Source of the DNA: Pseudomonadota bacterium
Lineage (GTDB): Bacteria; Pseudomonadota; Alphaproteobacteria; Rhizobiales; Hyphomicrobiaceae
NCBI GenBank assembly: GCA_023410905.1
Contig: JAEYPL010000211.1
Coordinates: 1-12,566, forward strand
Direction of reading: 5' to 3'
Length of the DNA: 12,566 nt
Both the position numbers and the translations under genes were made by a program. The first letter of the stretch is position 1; every line of letters starts with the position of its first letter. This document shows positions 5,944 through 12,566 of this stretch, piece by piece. A model generated the notes under the pieces. That model had not been told where the DNA came from. It was given only the letters and a program-made list of their open reading frames with translations, and made no database searches.

Positions 5944-5951
5944 GGTCAGGA
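5944..5951 (+). repeat. Target-site duplication, right copy (GGTCAGGA)
   Basis: The eight bases directly after the right terminal repeat, GGTCAGGA, are identical to 2541-2548. This fixes the element boundary to the base. Confidence 0.93.
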
Positions 5952-6090
5952 TCGACATCCAGCGCGCATCACCTCCGGGAGCGGACGAACTCGGTCAAAG
6001 ATCAAGCCTTCGCGCTGGGCCATTTCCGGAAGTAGAGCGGCTGACAAATGACGCGCATGTCAACGGCGATCGATGGTTCCAATCCGGACA

Positions 6091-7632
6091 TTACCGCGAG
6101 CGCGCTTTGTGGATCAGGCCGGCGAGCTGGCTTCTCCAGGCAGGATTGAGTTCTATCAGTGGTGCGAGCGCGTCGCCTCCTGGCTTCTTCTGTCCTTCAA
6201 TTCGGCAGGCGATCCGTCTTGCTTCGTCGAGATCGTTAGCCGCAGCATGACATGCTGCGAGTGTTTCTAATGTAGGCCTCCAGTCGGGCCGCACTTTCAA
6301 TGCCTCGTTGGCGCTGCCGATGGCGTAACTGGCCTGGTCCGCAAACAATTGCGCCAGTGCAAGCAGGTTGTACCAGACGAAGTTTTGCGGATCGTTCGGG
6401 TTCAGGACCAAGCCGTGCTGCAGCGGCGCAATGGCCTCCAGTGCGCGACCTTCGAACAGACGTGACAGTCCCAAAACGAGATGACCGAGCGCGAAGCTCG
6501 GATTCAATGCAACGGCTTTCTCAGCCGCAAGCACAGCCTGTCGTGGTGCTCTGCCATATGCACTTACGATAGCGAAAGCGTAATGGGCGTACGGATCCTT
6601 GCCGTCGAGATAGATTGCGCGAGCCGCAGCCTCCATTCCTTCCTTGATGGCGGAGGCCGGATCATCGCTCCACGCGTACGCAACAAGACCGGCGCTTACC
6701 CTTGCCAGCCAGATATGAGCTTCGGGAAGATCGGGGTCGGTTGCGCAGGCCTGCCTGAAGAGCTTGCGCGCCGCATAGTGGCTGTCGCACCCAATCTTAT
6801 GGAATTGCCATGCTCCTTGCCGAACAAGATCCCAGGCGGTAACGCTGCCGGTGTGGCGCGACGTTGCAAGGCGCGCCTCCGTCTTGAGCAGCTCGGGCTC
6901 GATCGCGCCGGTCACCCGCTCGGCGATCTCATCCTGGATCGCGAACACGTCGGCAAGTTGGACATCGTAGCGCTCGGCCCAAAGCTGGGCTCCCGTCTCG
7001 GCATCGACAAGATGCGCCGAAATTCTCAATCGATCCGTTGCATGCCGCAGGCTGCCGTCCAGCAGGTAGCGCGCCCCGAGGTCTCGTGCGACCTGGCGGG
7101 AATCCGTGACCTTCCCCTTGAATGCAAAGCTCGAGCTGCGCGAGACGACCCTGAACCACCTGTAGCGCATGAGCGCAATGATAATGTCGTCGGTCACGCC
7201 ATCAGCGAGGTATTCCTTGTCCTGCCCCCCACTGCCGATCGTGAAGGGCAGCACGGCGATCGCGGGTCGCGACGAGACGGTGTCCCGGGTGAGCCGAGAA
7301 AGCCGGTTGATGCCTCGGTCCTCGACCAAGGCAGCAAAACGGTAGCCGACGCGGGGAACAGTGACGATCCACTCGGTGCCGTCATCCGCTGTTCCAAGCA
7401 ACTTGCGCAATGCAGCAATCTGCACGGACAAGTTGCTGTCCTCGATCGCCGTGCCTGGCCAGGCGGCATCTAGGAGGTCGGCCTTGGTGACCGTCGATCC
7501 GGCACGGTCCAGCAGCGCCTTCAGCAGAGACAGCCCCTTGCTACTGACGGCCACCGGCCGACCGTCGCAGAGCAGCGCCCCGCGCTCCACGTCGAGCATG
7601 AATGCCCCGAACTCAAAGCAGCGACCGGTCAT
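6091..7632 (-). CDS. Winged-helix/TolB-like/TPR transcriptional regulator
   Basis: A 513-aa protein. Residues about 1-105 are an OmpR/CadC-type winged helix (RPVAVSSKGLSLLKALLDRA; 'SNLSVQIAALRKLLG'; 'TVPRVGYRF'). About 120-255 resemble the TolB-like segment often found after such winged helices or after adenylate-cyclase domains (FTIGSGGQDKEYLADGVTDD; 'LLDGSLRHATDRLRISAHLVD'). About 260-500 are tetratricopeptide-type helices. No cyclase catalytic domain and no transmembrane helix is seen, so it is probably a cytoplasmic DNA-binding regulator with protein-interaction repeats. The ATG at 7632 has a weak AGG about nine bases upstream. It diverges from the cupin gene (120 bp between starts), which makes that gene a plausible target. 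A long plus-strand frame over it (6481-7473) is a shadow. Confidence 0.88.
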   Translation of the reverse strand: MTGRCFEFGAFMLDVERGALLCDGRPVAVSSKGLSLLKALLDRAGSTVTKADLLDAAWPGTAIEDSNLSVQIAALRKLLGTADDGTEWIVTVPRVGYRFAALVEDRGINRLSRLTRDTVSSRPAIAVLPFTIGSGGQDKEYLADGVTDDIIIALMRYRWFRVVSRSSSFAFKGKVTDSRQVARDLGARYLLDGSLRHATDRLRISAHLVDAETGAQLWAERYDVQLADVFAIQDEIAERVTGAIEPELLKTEARLATSRHTGSVTAWDLVRQGAWQFHKIGCDSHYAARKLFRQACATDPDLPEAHIWLARVSAGLVAYAWSDDPASAIKEGMEAAARAIYLDGKDPYAHYAFAIVSAYGRAPRQAVLAAEKAVALNPSFALGHLVLGLSRLFEGRALEAIAPLQHGLVLNPNDPQNFVWYNLLALAQLFADQASYAIGSANEALKVRPDWRPTLETLAACHAAANDLDEARRIACRIEGQKKPGGDALAPLIELNPAWRSQLAGLIHKARSR

Positions 7633-7752
7633 GCGTTGAACCTATCCGACTTCGCAGGAATTCGGAACTTTTCGGAGCCCGCTTCAAGATTAACGCCCTG
7701 CCGTCGCCAATGCTGCGCACGTCGATGACGTTGACCCCGAAGGAACACAGCC

Positions 7753-8199
7753 ATGATCAATCTGCTCTCACCAAAGACGCAGCCGGCAGCTCAAGGTAAG
7801 CATACCAAGGGATGGGTGTTGAAAGGTGCCACGGGCTTCAAAGCCGAGCAGGGTTCCCACTACGCACCCGGCATCAGTGCCGAAACCGTCGGATCGGAGG
7901 TGCTCTGGTTCGGCATCGTGACGCTCCCGCCCGGTCTGCGGACGAAGGCCCACATCCACGCCGCTCACGAGACGGCGTTCTACTACCTGAGTGGCGAGGA
8001 AGTGGAGCTATGGACAGGTGACCGACTCCAGCATTGCGAGAAGGCGCATCCAGGCGACTACCTCTTCATCCCGGCTGGCGTGCCCCATGTCGCGGTCAAT
8101 CGCGGCACGACACCCGCTGTTTTTGTCGGCGCACGAAACGAGCCGACCGCCCAAGAGAGCGTAATCATGCATCCCGAGCTGGACACGGTAGTACCATAA
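7753..8199 (+). CDS. Cupin-domain protein
   Basis: A 148-aa single-domain cupin. The first metal motif is H67, H69 and E73 (AHIHAAHETAFYYLSG, with G61 before it). The second ends at H112 in 'PGDYLFIPAGVPHVAVN'. This complete three-His/one-Glu set should bind a divalent metal. Small cupins of this type act as dioxygenases, isomerases or sugar/ligand-binding proteins, and the sequence alone does not decide. AAGGAA lies eight bases before the ATG. It is monocistronic, divergent from the winged-helix/TPR regulator and convergent with the GlxA-type regulator gene across a 346-bp gap. Confidence 0.88.
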   Translation: MINLLSPKTQPAAQGKHTKGWVLKGATGFKAEQGSHYAPGISAETVGSEVLWFGIVTLPPGLRTKAHIHAAHETAFYYLSGEEVELWTGDRLQHCEKAHPGDYLFIPAGVPHVAVNRGTTPAVFVGARNEPTAQESVIMHPELDTVVP

Positions 8200-8545
8200 G
8201 AGCATGAAAACTTGCGCAAACCGTGAACCGATGTGAGCCAGCCTTGCAGAAGTCTGTTTGAGCATGGAGGCCTGAATCGCGAGCAACGGTCGCGCTTCGC
8301 CTGGCCTGATCCACCCAACGCGATGTAGCAATAAGCGGACGGAACTGACCCTCAGACCCTCCGTCGTCGCTCTGTTCAGTTCCGGGTCAGCAGTGAGCCT
8401 TGGCGCCAGCGTTCGGCACTCACACTTATCACCTGACAGCGACCGTTCGTGGCACACAGCGCGAACAGGACTGATACCTCTAGGTGCGTAGGAGCGCCAC
8501 TATCTTGCGGCTGTCGATACAGAAGCGGAAGTGTCGCGGTTCAAC
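8200..8545. other. Non-coding gap between convergent genes
   Basis: No gene is supported; the open frame on the minus strand (8008-8457) is mainly the shadow of the cupin. A 9-bp inverted repeat, CGGAACTGA (8340-8348) and TCAGTTCCG (8376-8384), has a 27-base loop and no following T-run, so it is not a convincing terminator. GACCC/GGGTC next to the arms repeats the motif, which suggests a degenerate interspersed repeat (inference). Confidence 0.45.
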
Positions 8546-9586
8546 TCACCCATCATTGGCTGACCGAGCGAACGAGGGCACCTGAAAGCGCTTGCGATAG
8601 GCGCCCGGGGGCATTCCCGTGATCCGCTTGAACAGGCGGCGGAAGAAGGCGGGGTCCTCGTAGCCCACTTTCCAGCTGATCTCGTCGGCCGAGGCGTCCG
8701 TGCGCTCGAGCCGGCGCTTGGCTTCCTCGATCCTTAGTCGCTGGACGTAGTCAAGTGGGGCAAAGCCTGTCGCCTCTGAGAAGCGCCGCTTGAAGGTGCG
8801 CTCAGCAAGGGCTGAGCGCCGCACCATCTCTTCGACGGGAGAGGCAATCGAGAAGTTCGTGGCAAGCCACTGCTGCGCCTCCCCGATGACAGCATCGCCG
8901 TGGTCTCTGCGGCCGCTGAAAACGATGTAGGGAGCAAGTCCATCGTGATGCCATTGCAAAGCGAACTGCCGCGCCACGGTCTGCGCGGCCGTGGCGCCAA
9001 CGTGCCGTGCGATTAAGTAAAGCACAAGATCGTGCCAAGTCATCGAGGCACCCGAGGTAATTAGCTCCTCACGTTCCCCTGAGACGACCAGAACGCGCTC
9101 GGGGCTCAATGGTACTCTTGGAAACGTCTTGGCAAAAGGCTCGGCATAGCCCCAGTGAACTGTCGTGTCCCGGCCGTCGAACACACCCGTCTCTGCAAGC
9201 AGAAATACTCCCGAGCAGGCCGAGCACAGCAGAGCGCCTTGCGCGTGAGCGCGGTTGGCCCAGTTCACGAGCTCAGGGTAGCGCCCGGGCTTCCACCCGT
9301 CTGGTCCGAGCAAGACCGACGGCACAATGATAATGTCGGTATTCGTGACCGCTGAGACGGCTTGCTGGGCCGTCACCGGCACACCGCTGGCGAGGGCAAC
9401 GCTGCCTTGCTCGACACCGACGATCTCGACCTTGAACGGTGGCACCTCGGGGATCGATGGATCGATGCGCCCGAGCCAGTTGAAAGCACTCAGGACATCG
9501 AAAATTCCGGTCAGCGTCGAGATGGCCGCGTCGGGAATGGCGACCAGGCTGACGTGCAGGGGGCGTGACGTTGAGTTGGACGGCAT
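8546..9586 (-). CDS. GlxA-type AraC-family transcriptional regulator
   Basis: A 346-aa protein. About residues 8-190 form a DJ-1/PfpI-like (class I amidotransferase-like) sensor domain with the conserved Cys in 'LLCSACSGVFLLAETGVFDG'. The C-terminal 100 residues are an AraC double helix-turn-helix with 'RSALAERTFKRRFSEATGFA' and 'ISWKVGYEDPAFFRRLFKRI'. Members of this family control catabolism of small nitrogen compounds or other metabolites; the ligand is unknown here. The start is uncertain: the ATG at 9586 fits the family's usual N-terminus but lacks a clear Shine-Dalgarno, while in-frame TTG (9652) or GTG (9649) would add about 21-22 residues and have AGG nearby. It diverges from the DUF1127-methyltransferase operon, its likely target. 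Confidence 0.87.
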   Translation of the reverse strand: MPSNSTSRPLHVSLVAIPDAAISTLTGIFDVLSAFNWLGRIDPSIPEVPPFKVEIVGVEQGSVALASGVPVTAQQAVSAVTNTDIIIVPSVLLGPDGWKPGRYPELVNWANRAHAQGALLCSACSGVFLLAETGVFDGRDTTVHWGYAEPFAKTFPRVPLSPERVLVVSGEREELITSGASMTWHDLVLYLIARHVGATAAQTVARQFALQWHHDGLAPYIVFSGRRDHGDAVIGEAQQWLATNFSIASPVEEMVRRSALAERTFKRRFSEATGFAPLDYVQRLRIEEAKRRLERTDASADEISWKVGYEDPAFFRRLFKRITGMPPGAYRKRFQVPSFARSANDG

Positions 9587-9710
9587 CTGAGGCAGCTTTG
9601 GCACGAATGAACCTAGGCTGGCCAGTTTCGCACTCCCGGGACCAAGCACCAACAGTTACCTGATCCCCCCAAGCCCGGCGGTCACGAACGGGCAAACAAG
9701 GAGATTGATC

Positions 9711-9974
9711 ATGAGCACAACAACACAAGCGGCCGTGTGCGATCGGGCGGCGGCAGCCAAACTCGTCTTCTGGATCAAGCAGATAGCCGGGCAATCCTGC
9801 GATCTCGTCCCCGGCTACATTGTGCGCCGCGCCACACGCCGATCTGAGCGTCTTGCTGGCCGACATCTGCACGCGCTGTCTGGTCGCCTGTTGAAGGACA
9901 TTGGGATCACGCGCTCTGAGATAGACCGCGCCGTCAAGGTGGGGACACGGACTGAAGACAACTGTCAACGATAA
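9711..9974 (+). CDS. DUF1127-domain small protein
   Basis: An 87-aa protein with the DUF1127 (YjiS-like) signature in its C-terminal half: 'LHALSGRLLKDIGITRSEID'. Its N-terminal half is Ala/Val-rich with one 'KLVFWIKQIAG' segment. DUF1127 proteins are small, Arg-rich and abundant in alphaproteobacteria; some act in RNA turnover and phosphate or carbon metabolism, but the role of this one is unknown. The ATG at 9711 is preceded by AAGGAG at seven bases, so a TTG two codons earlier is not needed. Sixteen bases separate it from the methyltransferase gene, so the two very likely form an operon. Divergent from the GlxA-type regulator. Confidence 0.85.
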   Translation: MSTTTQAAVCDRAAAAKLVFWIKQIAGQSCDLVPGYIVRRATRRSERLAGRHLHALSGRLLKDIGITRSEIDRAVKVGTRTEDNCQR

Positions 9975-9990
9975 CAAAGGAGAACTGATC

Positions 9991-11049
9991 ATGAGCATCA
10001 ATCAGCAGAAGCTCGACGAGCTGCACGGACGCCTGTTCGGCGAAATCTCCGCTGGATACGGCGGCGTCATGGTCGCCTTCGGCGAAAAGCTCGGGCTCTA
10101 TAGGACCATGGCAGGTGCGGGGCCACTCAGCTCGCATGAGGTCGCCCGTCGCAGCGGCTGTGCCGAACGCTACGTGCGCGAATGGCTGAACTCGCAGGTC
10201 GCCGGCGGTTACGTCGACTATCATGCGGCGACGGCCACCTATGAGCTCAGCGCCGAGCAGGCTGCGCTGCTCGCCGACGAGACCAGCCCGTACTACCTGC
10301 CCTATGGCTGGGAGATCGTCGCGTCGATGTGGGCTGACGAGAAGACCTCGCTCGAAGCCATTAGGACCGGCAGCGGCGTGGCGTGGGGTGAGCATAGTGG
10401 CCGCCTGTTTTGCGGCATCGCCGGCATATTCCGCAACGGCTACTCGGCGTTCCTGGTCAAGGATTGGCTGCCCGCGCTGAATGGCGTGACGGCGAAGCTC
10501 GGCCGCGGTGCCAAAGTCGCCGACGTCGGCTGCGGACACGGTCATTCCACGGTACTGATGGCTGAGGCCTATCCGGAAAGCTGCTTCTGGGGATTCGATG
10601 TGCACGAGGGCTCGATCGAGATCGCCCGCAAGGTGGCGAAGAAAGCGCGTGTCGAGGATCGCGTGAACTTCGCGGTTGCTCGGGCCGAAGACTTCAGAGG
10701 GTCGGACTACGATCTCGTGTGCTTCTTCGACAGTCTGCACGACATGGGTCGTCCCGTCGATGCGGCGCGATATGCGGCATCAAAGCTCAACGGCGACGGC
10801 ACGCTGATGCTGGTCGAGCCGTTCGCGGGCGATCGCGTGGAGAACAACATCAATCCGGTCGGTCGCCTGATGTACGCCGGTTCGACGACGATGTGCTGCG
10901 CGCACGCGATCTCCGAGCAGGGCACCCATGTACTCGGCGCGCAGGCCGGGCCGCGACGGCTCGGAGAAGTGCTGCGGTCGGCCGGGCTCACATCCATCCG
11001 CACGGCTGCCGAGACTCCCTTCAATCTCGTCATCGAAGCCCGACGGTGA
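9991..11049 (+). CDS. SAM-dependent methyltransferase with N-terminal winged helix
   Basis: A 352-aa protein resembling Rv2258c-type methyltransferases. Residues about 20-110 form a winged-helix-like N-terminal domain ('LSSHEVARRSGCAERYVREW') used for dimerisation and substrate-pocket building in this class. A Rossmann-fold catalytic domain follows with motif I at about 176-186 (VADVGCGHGHS), an acidic end of strand 2 in 'FWGFDVHEGSIEIARK', and 'YDLVCFFDSLHDM' as motif IV. The methyl acceptor, probably a small molecule, cannot be deduced. AAGGAG lies eight bases before the ATG. Its start region nearly copies that of the DUF1127 gene upstream. A strong terminator follows at 11069-11112. A long minus-strand frame over its 5' half (9934-10740) is a shadow. 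Confidence 0.9.
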   Translation: MSINQQKLDELHGRLFGEISAGYGGVMVAFGEKLGLYRTMAGAGPLSSHEVARRSGCAERYVREWLNSQVAGGYVDYHAATATYELSAEQAALLADETSPYYLPYGWEIVASMWADEKTSLEAIRTGSGVAWGEHSGRLFCGIAGIFRNGYSAFLVKDWLPALNGVTAKLGRGAKVADVGCGHGHSTVLMAEAYPESCFWGFDVHEGSIEIARKVAKKARVEDRVNFAVARAEDFRGSDYDLVCFFDSLHDMGRPVDAARYAASKLNGDGTLMLVEPFAGDRVENNINPVGRLMYAGSTTMCCAHAISEQGTHVLGAQAGPRRLGEVLRSAGLTSIRTAAETPFNLVIEARR

Positions 11050-11065
11050 GCCACATCAAGTGTCA

Positions 11066-11112
11066 ATAAGTGCTGCAGGGCTGGGACCCCGCCCCACCCT
11101 GCAGCATTATTT
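11066..11112 (+). terminator. Rho-independent terminator of the methyltransferase operon
   Basis: TGCTGCAGGG (11071-11080) and CCCTGCAGCA (11097-11106) form a perfect 10-bp stem around a GC-rich loop, followed by TTATTT. With one bulged G the stem can extend through AATAA/TTATT, so it may also act on the minus strand. Confidence 0.82.
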
Positions 11113-11429
11113 AGAGCATGTGAAAACTGAGTAGGACCGGCCATGGTGACGACGCTACCAACGTTCTGACCGTTCGCGGATGCCGATCTGCCGCAGTCGT
11201 AGGCCATTCGGCACATGGCATTCGAACCGTTCTTCTTCTCGTTCAGAGAGATCGTTGGCGATGCGATTGCCGCGCACGCGTTCGGGCGAGCCGATGTCGA
11301 ACAGGCCGAGCTTCTGGCGAGCGTCTGCAGGGCAGGCTCCGGCCATCACATGATCGTCGTGAAGTGTGCGACGCTCTGGCCGGTTCGCCTCGTACCAATT
11401 CGACAGCAAGGCAAGGCTCGGCGAGCTTG
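11113..11429. other. Unassigned stretch before the dehydrogenase remnant
   Basis: No gene with a ribosome binding site and recognisable protein is seen. A minus-strand frame (11155-11442) and plus-strand frames read through, but neither strand gives a motif I can place. It may contain decayed coding DNA, perhaps the missing 5' part of the dehydrogenase locus. Confidence 0.35.
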
Positions 11430-11796
11430 GCCTCGATGGCATTGATCCCGCATATGCGGGCGGGTGCGTCGAAAGCGGCAGTGCGCAACCTCACTAACAC
11501 CGTGGCAATCGACTTTACCGAGCAGTGCCTCGAGATCCGCTGCAGTTTGATCCATCCCGCGCCATCTTGACGCCGATGTGGGAACTTTTCTGAGGCGAAG
11601 GGAAGGGACGCAGCGCAAGGAGCGAATGGCCGGGTTCGTCGCAGACACGCCGCTGCTTCGCTTCGGCCGGCCTGAGGACGTTGCGTCGCTCACAGTGCTG
11701 CTTGCCTCGGACGGAGCGACCTACATGACCCGGGCTGAGTTGCACCTCGACGGAGGCATCCTGGCGGGCGCGGCGGAGGCGCCCCGGCACGGCTGA
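11430..11796 (+). pseudogene. Short-chain dehydrogenase/reductase remnant
   Basis: The C-terminal part of an SDR is readable only by changing frame. 'ALIPHMRAG' runs directly into 'ASKAAVRNLTNTVAIDF' in one frame, so the segment between them, with the catalytic Ser and the Tyr before 'ASK', seems deleted. 'RCSLIHPA' then shifts by one missing base at about 11562 to 'ILTPMWELF', which ends in a stop. A third frame gives 'FVADTPLLRFGRPEDVASLT' and the typical ending 'YMTRAELHLDGGILAG' up to the TGA at 11796. The Rossmann N-terminus is not found. At least two frameshifts and one internal deletion make a functional enzyme impossible. The 72-codon frame from 11578 would be called a gene by software but is only the tail. 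Confidence 0.8.
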
Positions 11797-12039
11797 ATTC
11801 ACATGTCTTCACCGAGTGGACTAGCGCAAGCCGGAAACGATAGTCGTTGTCTCTTGCGTGATGAGTTCGCAAGCCCGACGCGATCGCAATGGCAAATTCG
11901 AGTGGCCGTGACTTCCGCAACGGGTCATTAAGGACTGCACGCGGGGTTCGCCGTTCGCCCGCTGTACCGTCGGATAGCCGCCGTTCGGGGCGCGAATACT
12001 AAGTGAGGCATCGCAAGAGTGGCGGCTACGTTACAGGAC

Positions 12040-12059
12040 GGGGGTATTTTTGGGGGTAT
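12040..12059 (+). repeat. Direct repeat GGGGGTAT-TTTT-GGGGGTAT
   Basis: Two identical octamers (12040-12047 and 12052-12059) are separated by four T. From memory such G-rich, T-spaced repeats occur near tyrosine-integrase genes or attachment regions in rhizobia, but no integrase or tRNA is visible here. Confidence 0.5.
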
Positions 12060-12312
12060 GGTGAAATGGCGCCGACAGAAGAATTTTTGATATCAAGGCG
12101 GTAAGGCAGACATTCGCTGCCTCTTCTGGCACCACTTTCTCAAGATATCTCCATGATGACGCTTGGATAGTTCGTTCAAGCGGTTTGATGCCGTCTGAGC
12201 ATCAGCGCCTCCTTTCCGAGGCTCACGCGTTCCAAACACCCCCCGTGGTGCTCTCCGTGTCACACTCATCCTCTGTGCACAGGTTACCCACCAGCGACTT
12301 CGGGCCGGCAGA

Positions 12313-12341
12313 TTGACCCCCTCTCCGCGCCTAGCTAGACG
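12313..12341 (+). promoter_or_regulatory. Weak promoter candidate upstream of the lipoprotein gene
   Basis: TTGACC (12313-12318), a 17-bp spacer and TAGACG (12336-12341) lie in the right orientation about 55 bases before the start codon. The -35 is good and the -10 poor. Confidence 0.3.
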
Positions 12342-12395
12342 GGATTGTGGCGTTTTTGTGCATGGGTGGAGCTGATGGGGGCGTTCTTGATCTCG

Positions 12396-12566
12396 ATGAA
12401 AGCAAAATTCTCGGCGGCACTAACGGGCGTTATGTTCGTGCTTGCCACATCTGCGATGACAGGCTGCGCGACAGCTGAATCGCGCTGGTTCAGCAGCGAT
12501 TCACGCGCTGAGACGGCTGCAGAGCGGGCGCGCGCCGCACGGGCCGAGCGCGCTGCAGCCCAGCGT
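12396..12566 (+). CDS. Putative lipoprotein, N-terminal part (runs off window)
   Basis: From the ATG at 12396 the frame stays open for 57 codons to the window end. MKAKFSAALTGVMFVLATSA is a lipoprotein signal peptide with a basic start, a hydrophobic core and the lipobox-like MTGC, so Cys would be lipidated after cleavage by signal peptidase II. The mature part starts CATAESRWFSSDSR and continues into a charged Ala/Arg/Glu-rich stretch (AETAAERARAARAERAAAQR), probably a helix or coiled coil. An in-frame ATG at 12375 adds seven residues; GGAG upstream is only three bases from it, so the shorter start is preferred, though its own Shine-Dalgarno is weak. The family cannot be named without the rest. 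Confidence 0.6.
   Translation, partial: MKAKFSAALTGVMFVLATSAMTGCATAESRWFSSDSRAETAAERARAARAERAAAQR

Larger units (their letters stand above)
11797..12374. other. Gene-free stretch between the pseudogene and the lipoprotein gene
   Basis: Nearly 580 bp with no supportable coding sequence on either strand. It contains the GGGGGTAT direct repeat at 12040-12059 and a weak promoter candidate at 12313-12341. I see no tRNA, riboswitch or terminator. Confidence 0.5.

Noticed and set aside
6481..7473. 330-aa plus-strand open frame
   Set aside because: It lies wholly antisense to the winged-helix/TPR regulator, which has clear domains. Long antisense frames are common in GC-rich genes.
7660..7700. GGAAC as -35 of an EcfG-type general-stress promoter for the cupin
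   Set aside because: No CGTT-like -10 at the expected 16-19 bp distance.
9934..10740. 268-aa minus-strand open frame
   Set aside because: Antisense to the methyltransferase, which has a ribosome binding site and SAM motif; no recognisable domain in the minus frame.
11940..12070. Possible tRNA remnant beside the G-rich repeat
   Set aside because: A GGTTCGC-like T-arm string is present but no acceptor stem or anticodon arm can be formed around it.
1..12566. CRISPR array
   Set aside because: No regularly spaced repeats of CRISPR length were seen anywhere in the window.

Overview
The window looks like accessory DNA from a GC-rich alphaproteobacterium, most likely Bradyrhizobium or a close relative in the Nitrobacteraceae. 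This is inferred from the gene types (a DUF1127 protein, a single-helix 79-aa protein and a 91-aa protein of kinds common in rhizobia, a winged-helix/TolB-like/TPR regulator) and from base composition. No rRNA, tRNA or CRISPR array was found.

Layout. Positions 1-52 hold the first codons of a leftward IS110-family transposase that runs off the window. Then come a small one-helix membrane protein (125-364, minus), a Crp/Fnr-family regulator (631-1362, minus), and a divergent two-gene unit of unknown function (1486-1761 and 1764-2237, plus).

The central feature is a complete 3,395-bp mobile element at 2549-5943. It has 29-bp imperfect terminal inverted repeats (24/29 matching) and a perfect 8-bp direct repeat, GGTCAGGA, on each side. 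It encodes an IS1595-family transposase followed, with overlapping stop and start codons, by an HTH/DUF433 protein, a PIN-like (DUF5615-type) protein and a 59-aa basic protein. The arrangement is that of a toxin-antitoxin-like pair co-transcribed with the transposase. From the opposite end a second unit reads inward: a zinc-ribbon protein and a one-helix membrane protein. Each terminal repeat contains a TTGACA -35 hexamer pointing inward, so each end appears to carry its own promoter. The element sits in a non-coding stretch between two convergent host genes.

Right of the element are a leftward regulator with an N-terminal OmpR/CadC-type winged helix, a TolB-like middle and TPRs (6091-7632), a divergent cupin (7753-8199), a leftward GlxA/AraC-type regulator (8546-9586), and a divergent DUF1127 plus SAM-methyltransferase operon (9711-11049) that ends in a strong intrinsic terminator. 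The last 1.4 kb is decayed: a short-chain dehydrogenase pseudogene (about 11430-11796), a gene-free stretch with a GGGGGTAT direct repeat, and the start of a lipoprotein gene that leaves the window at 12566.
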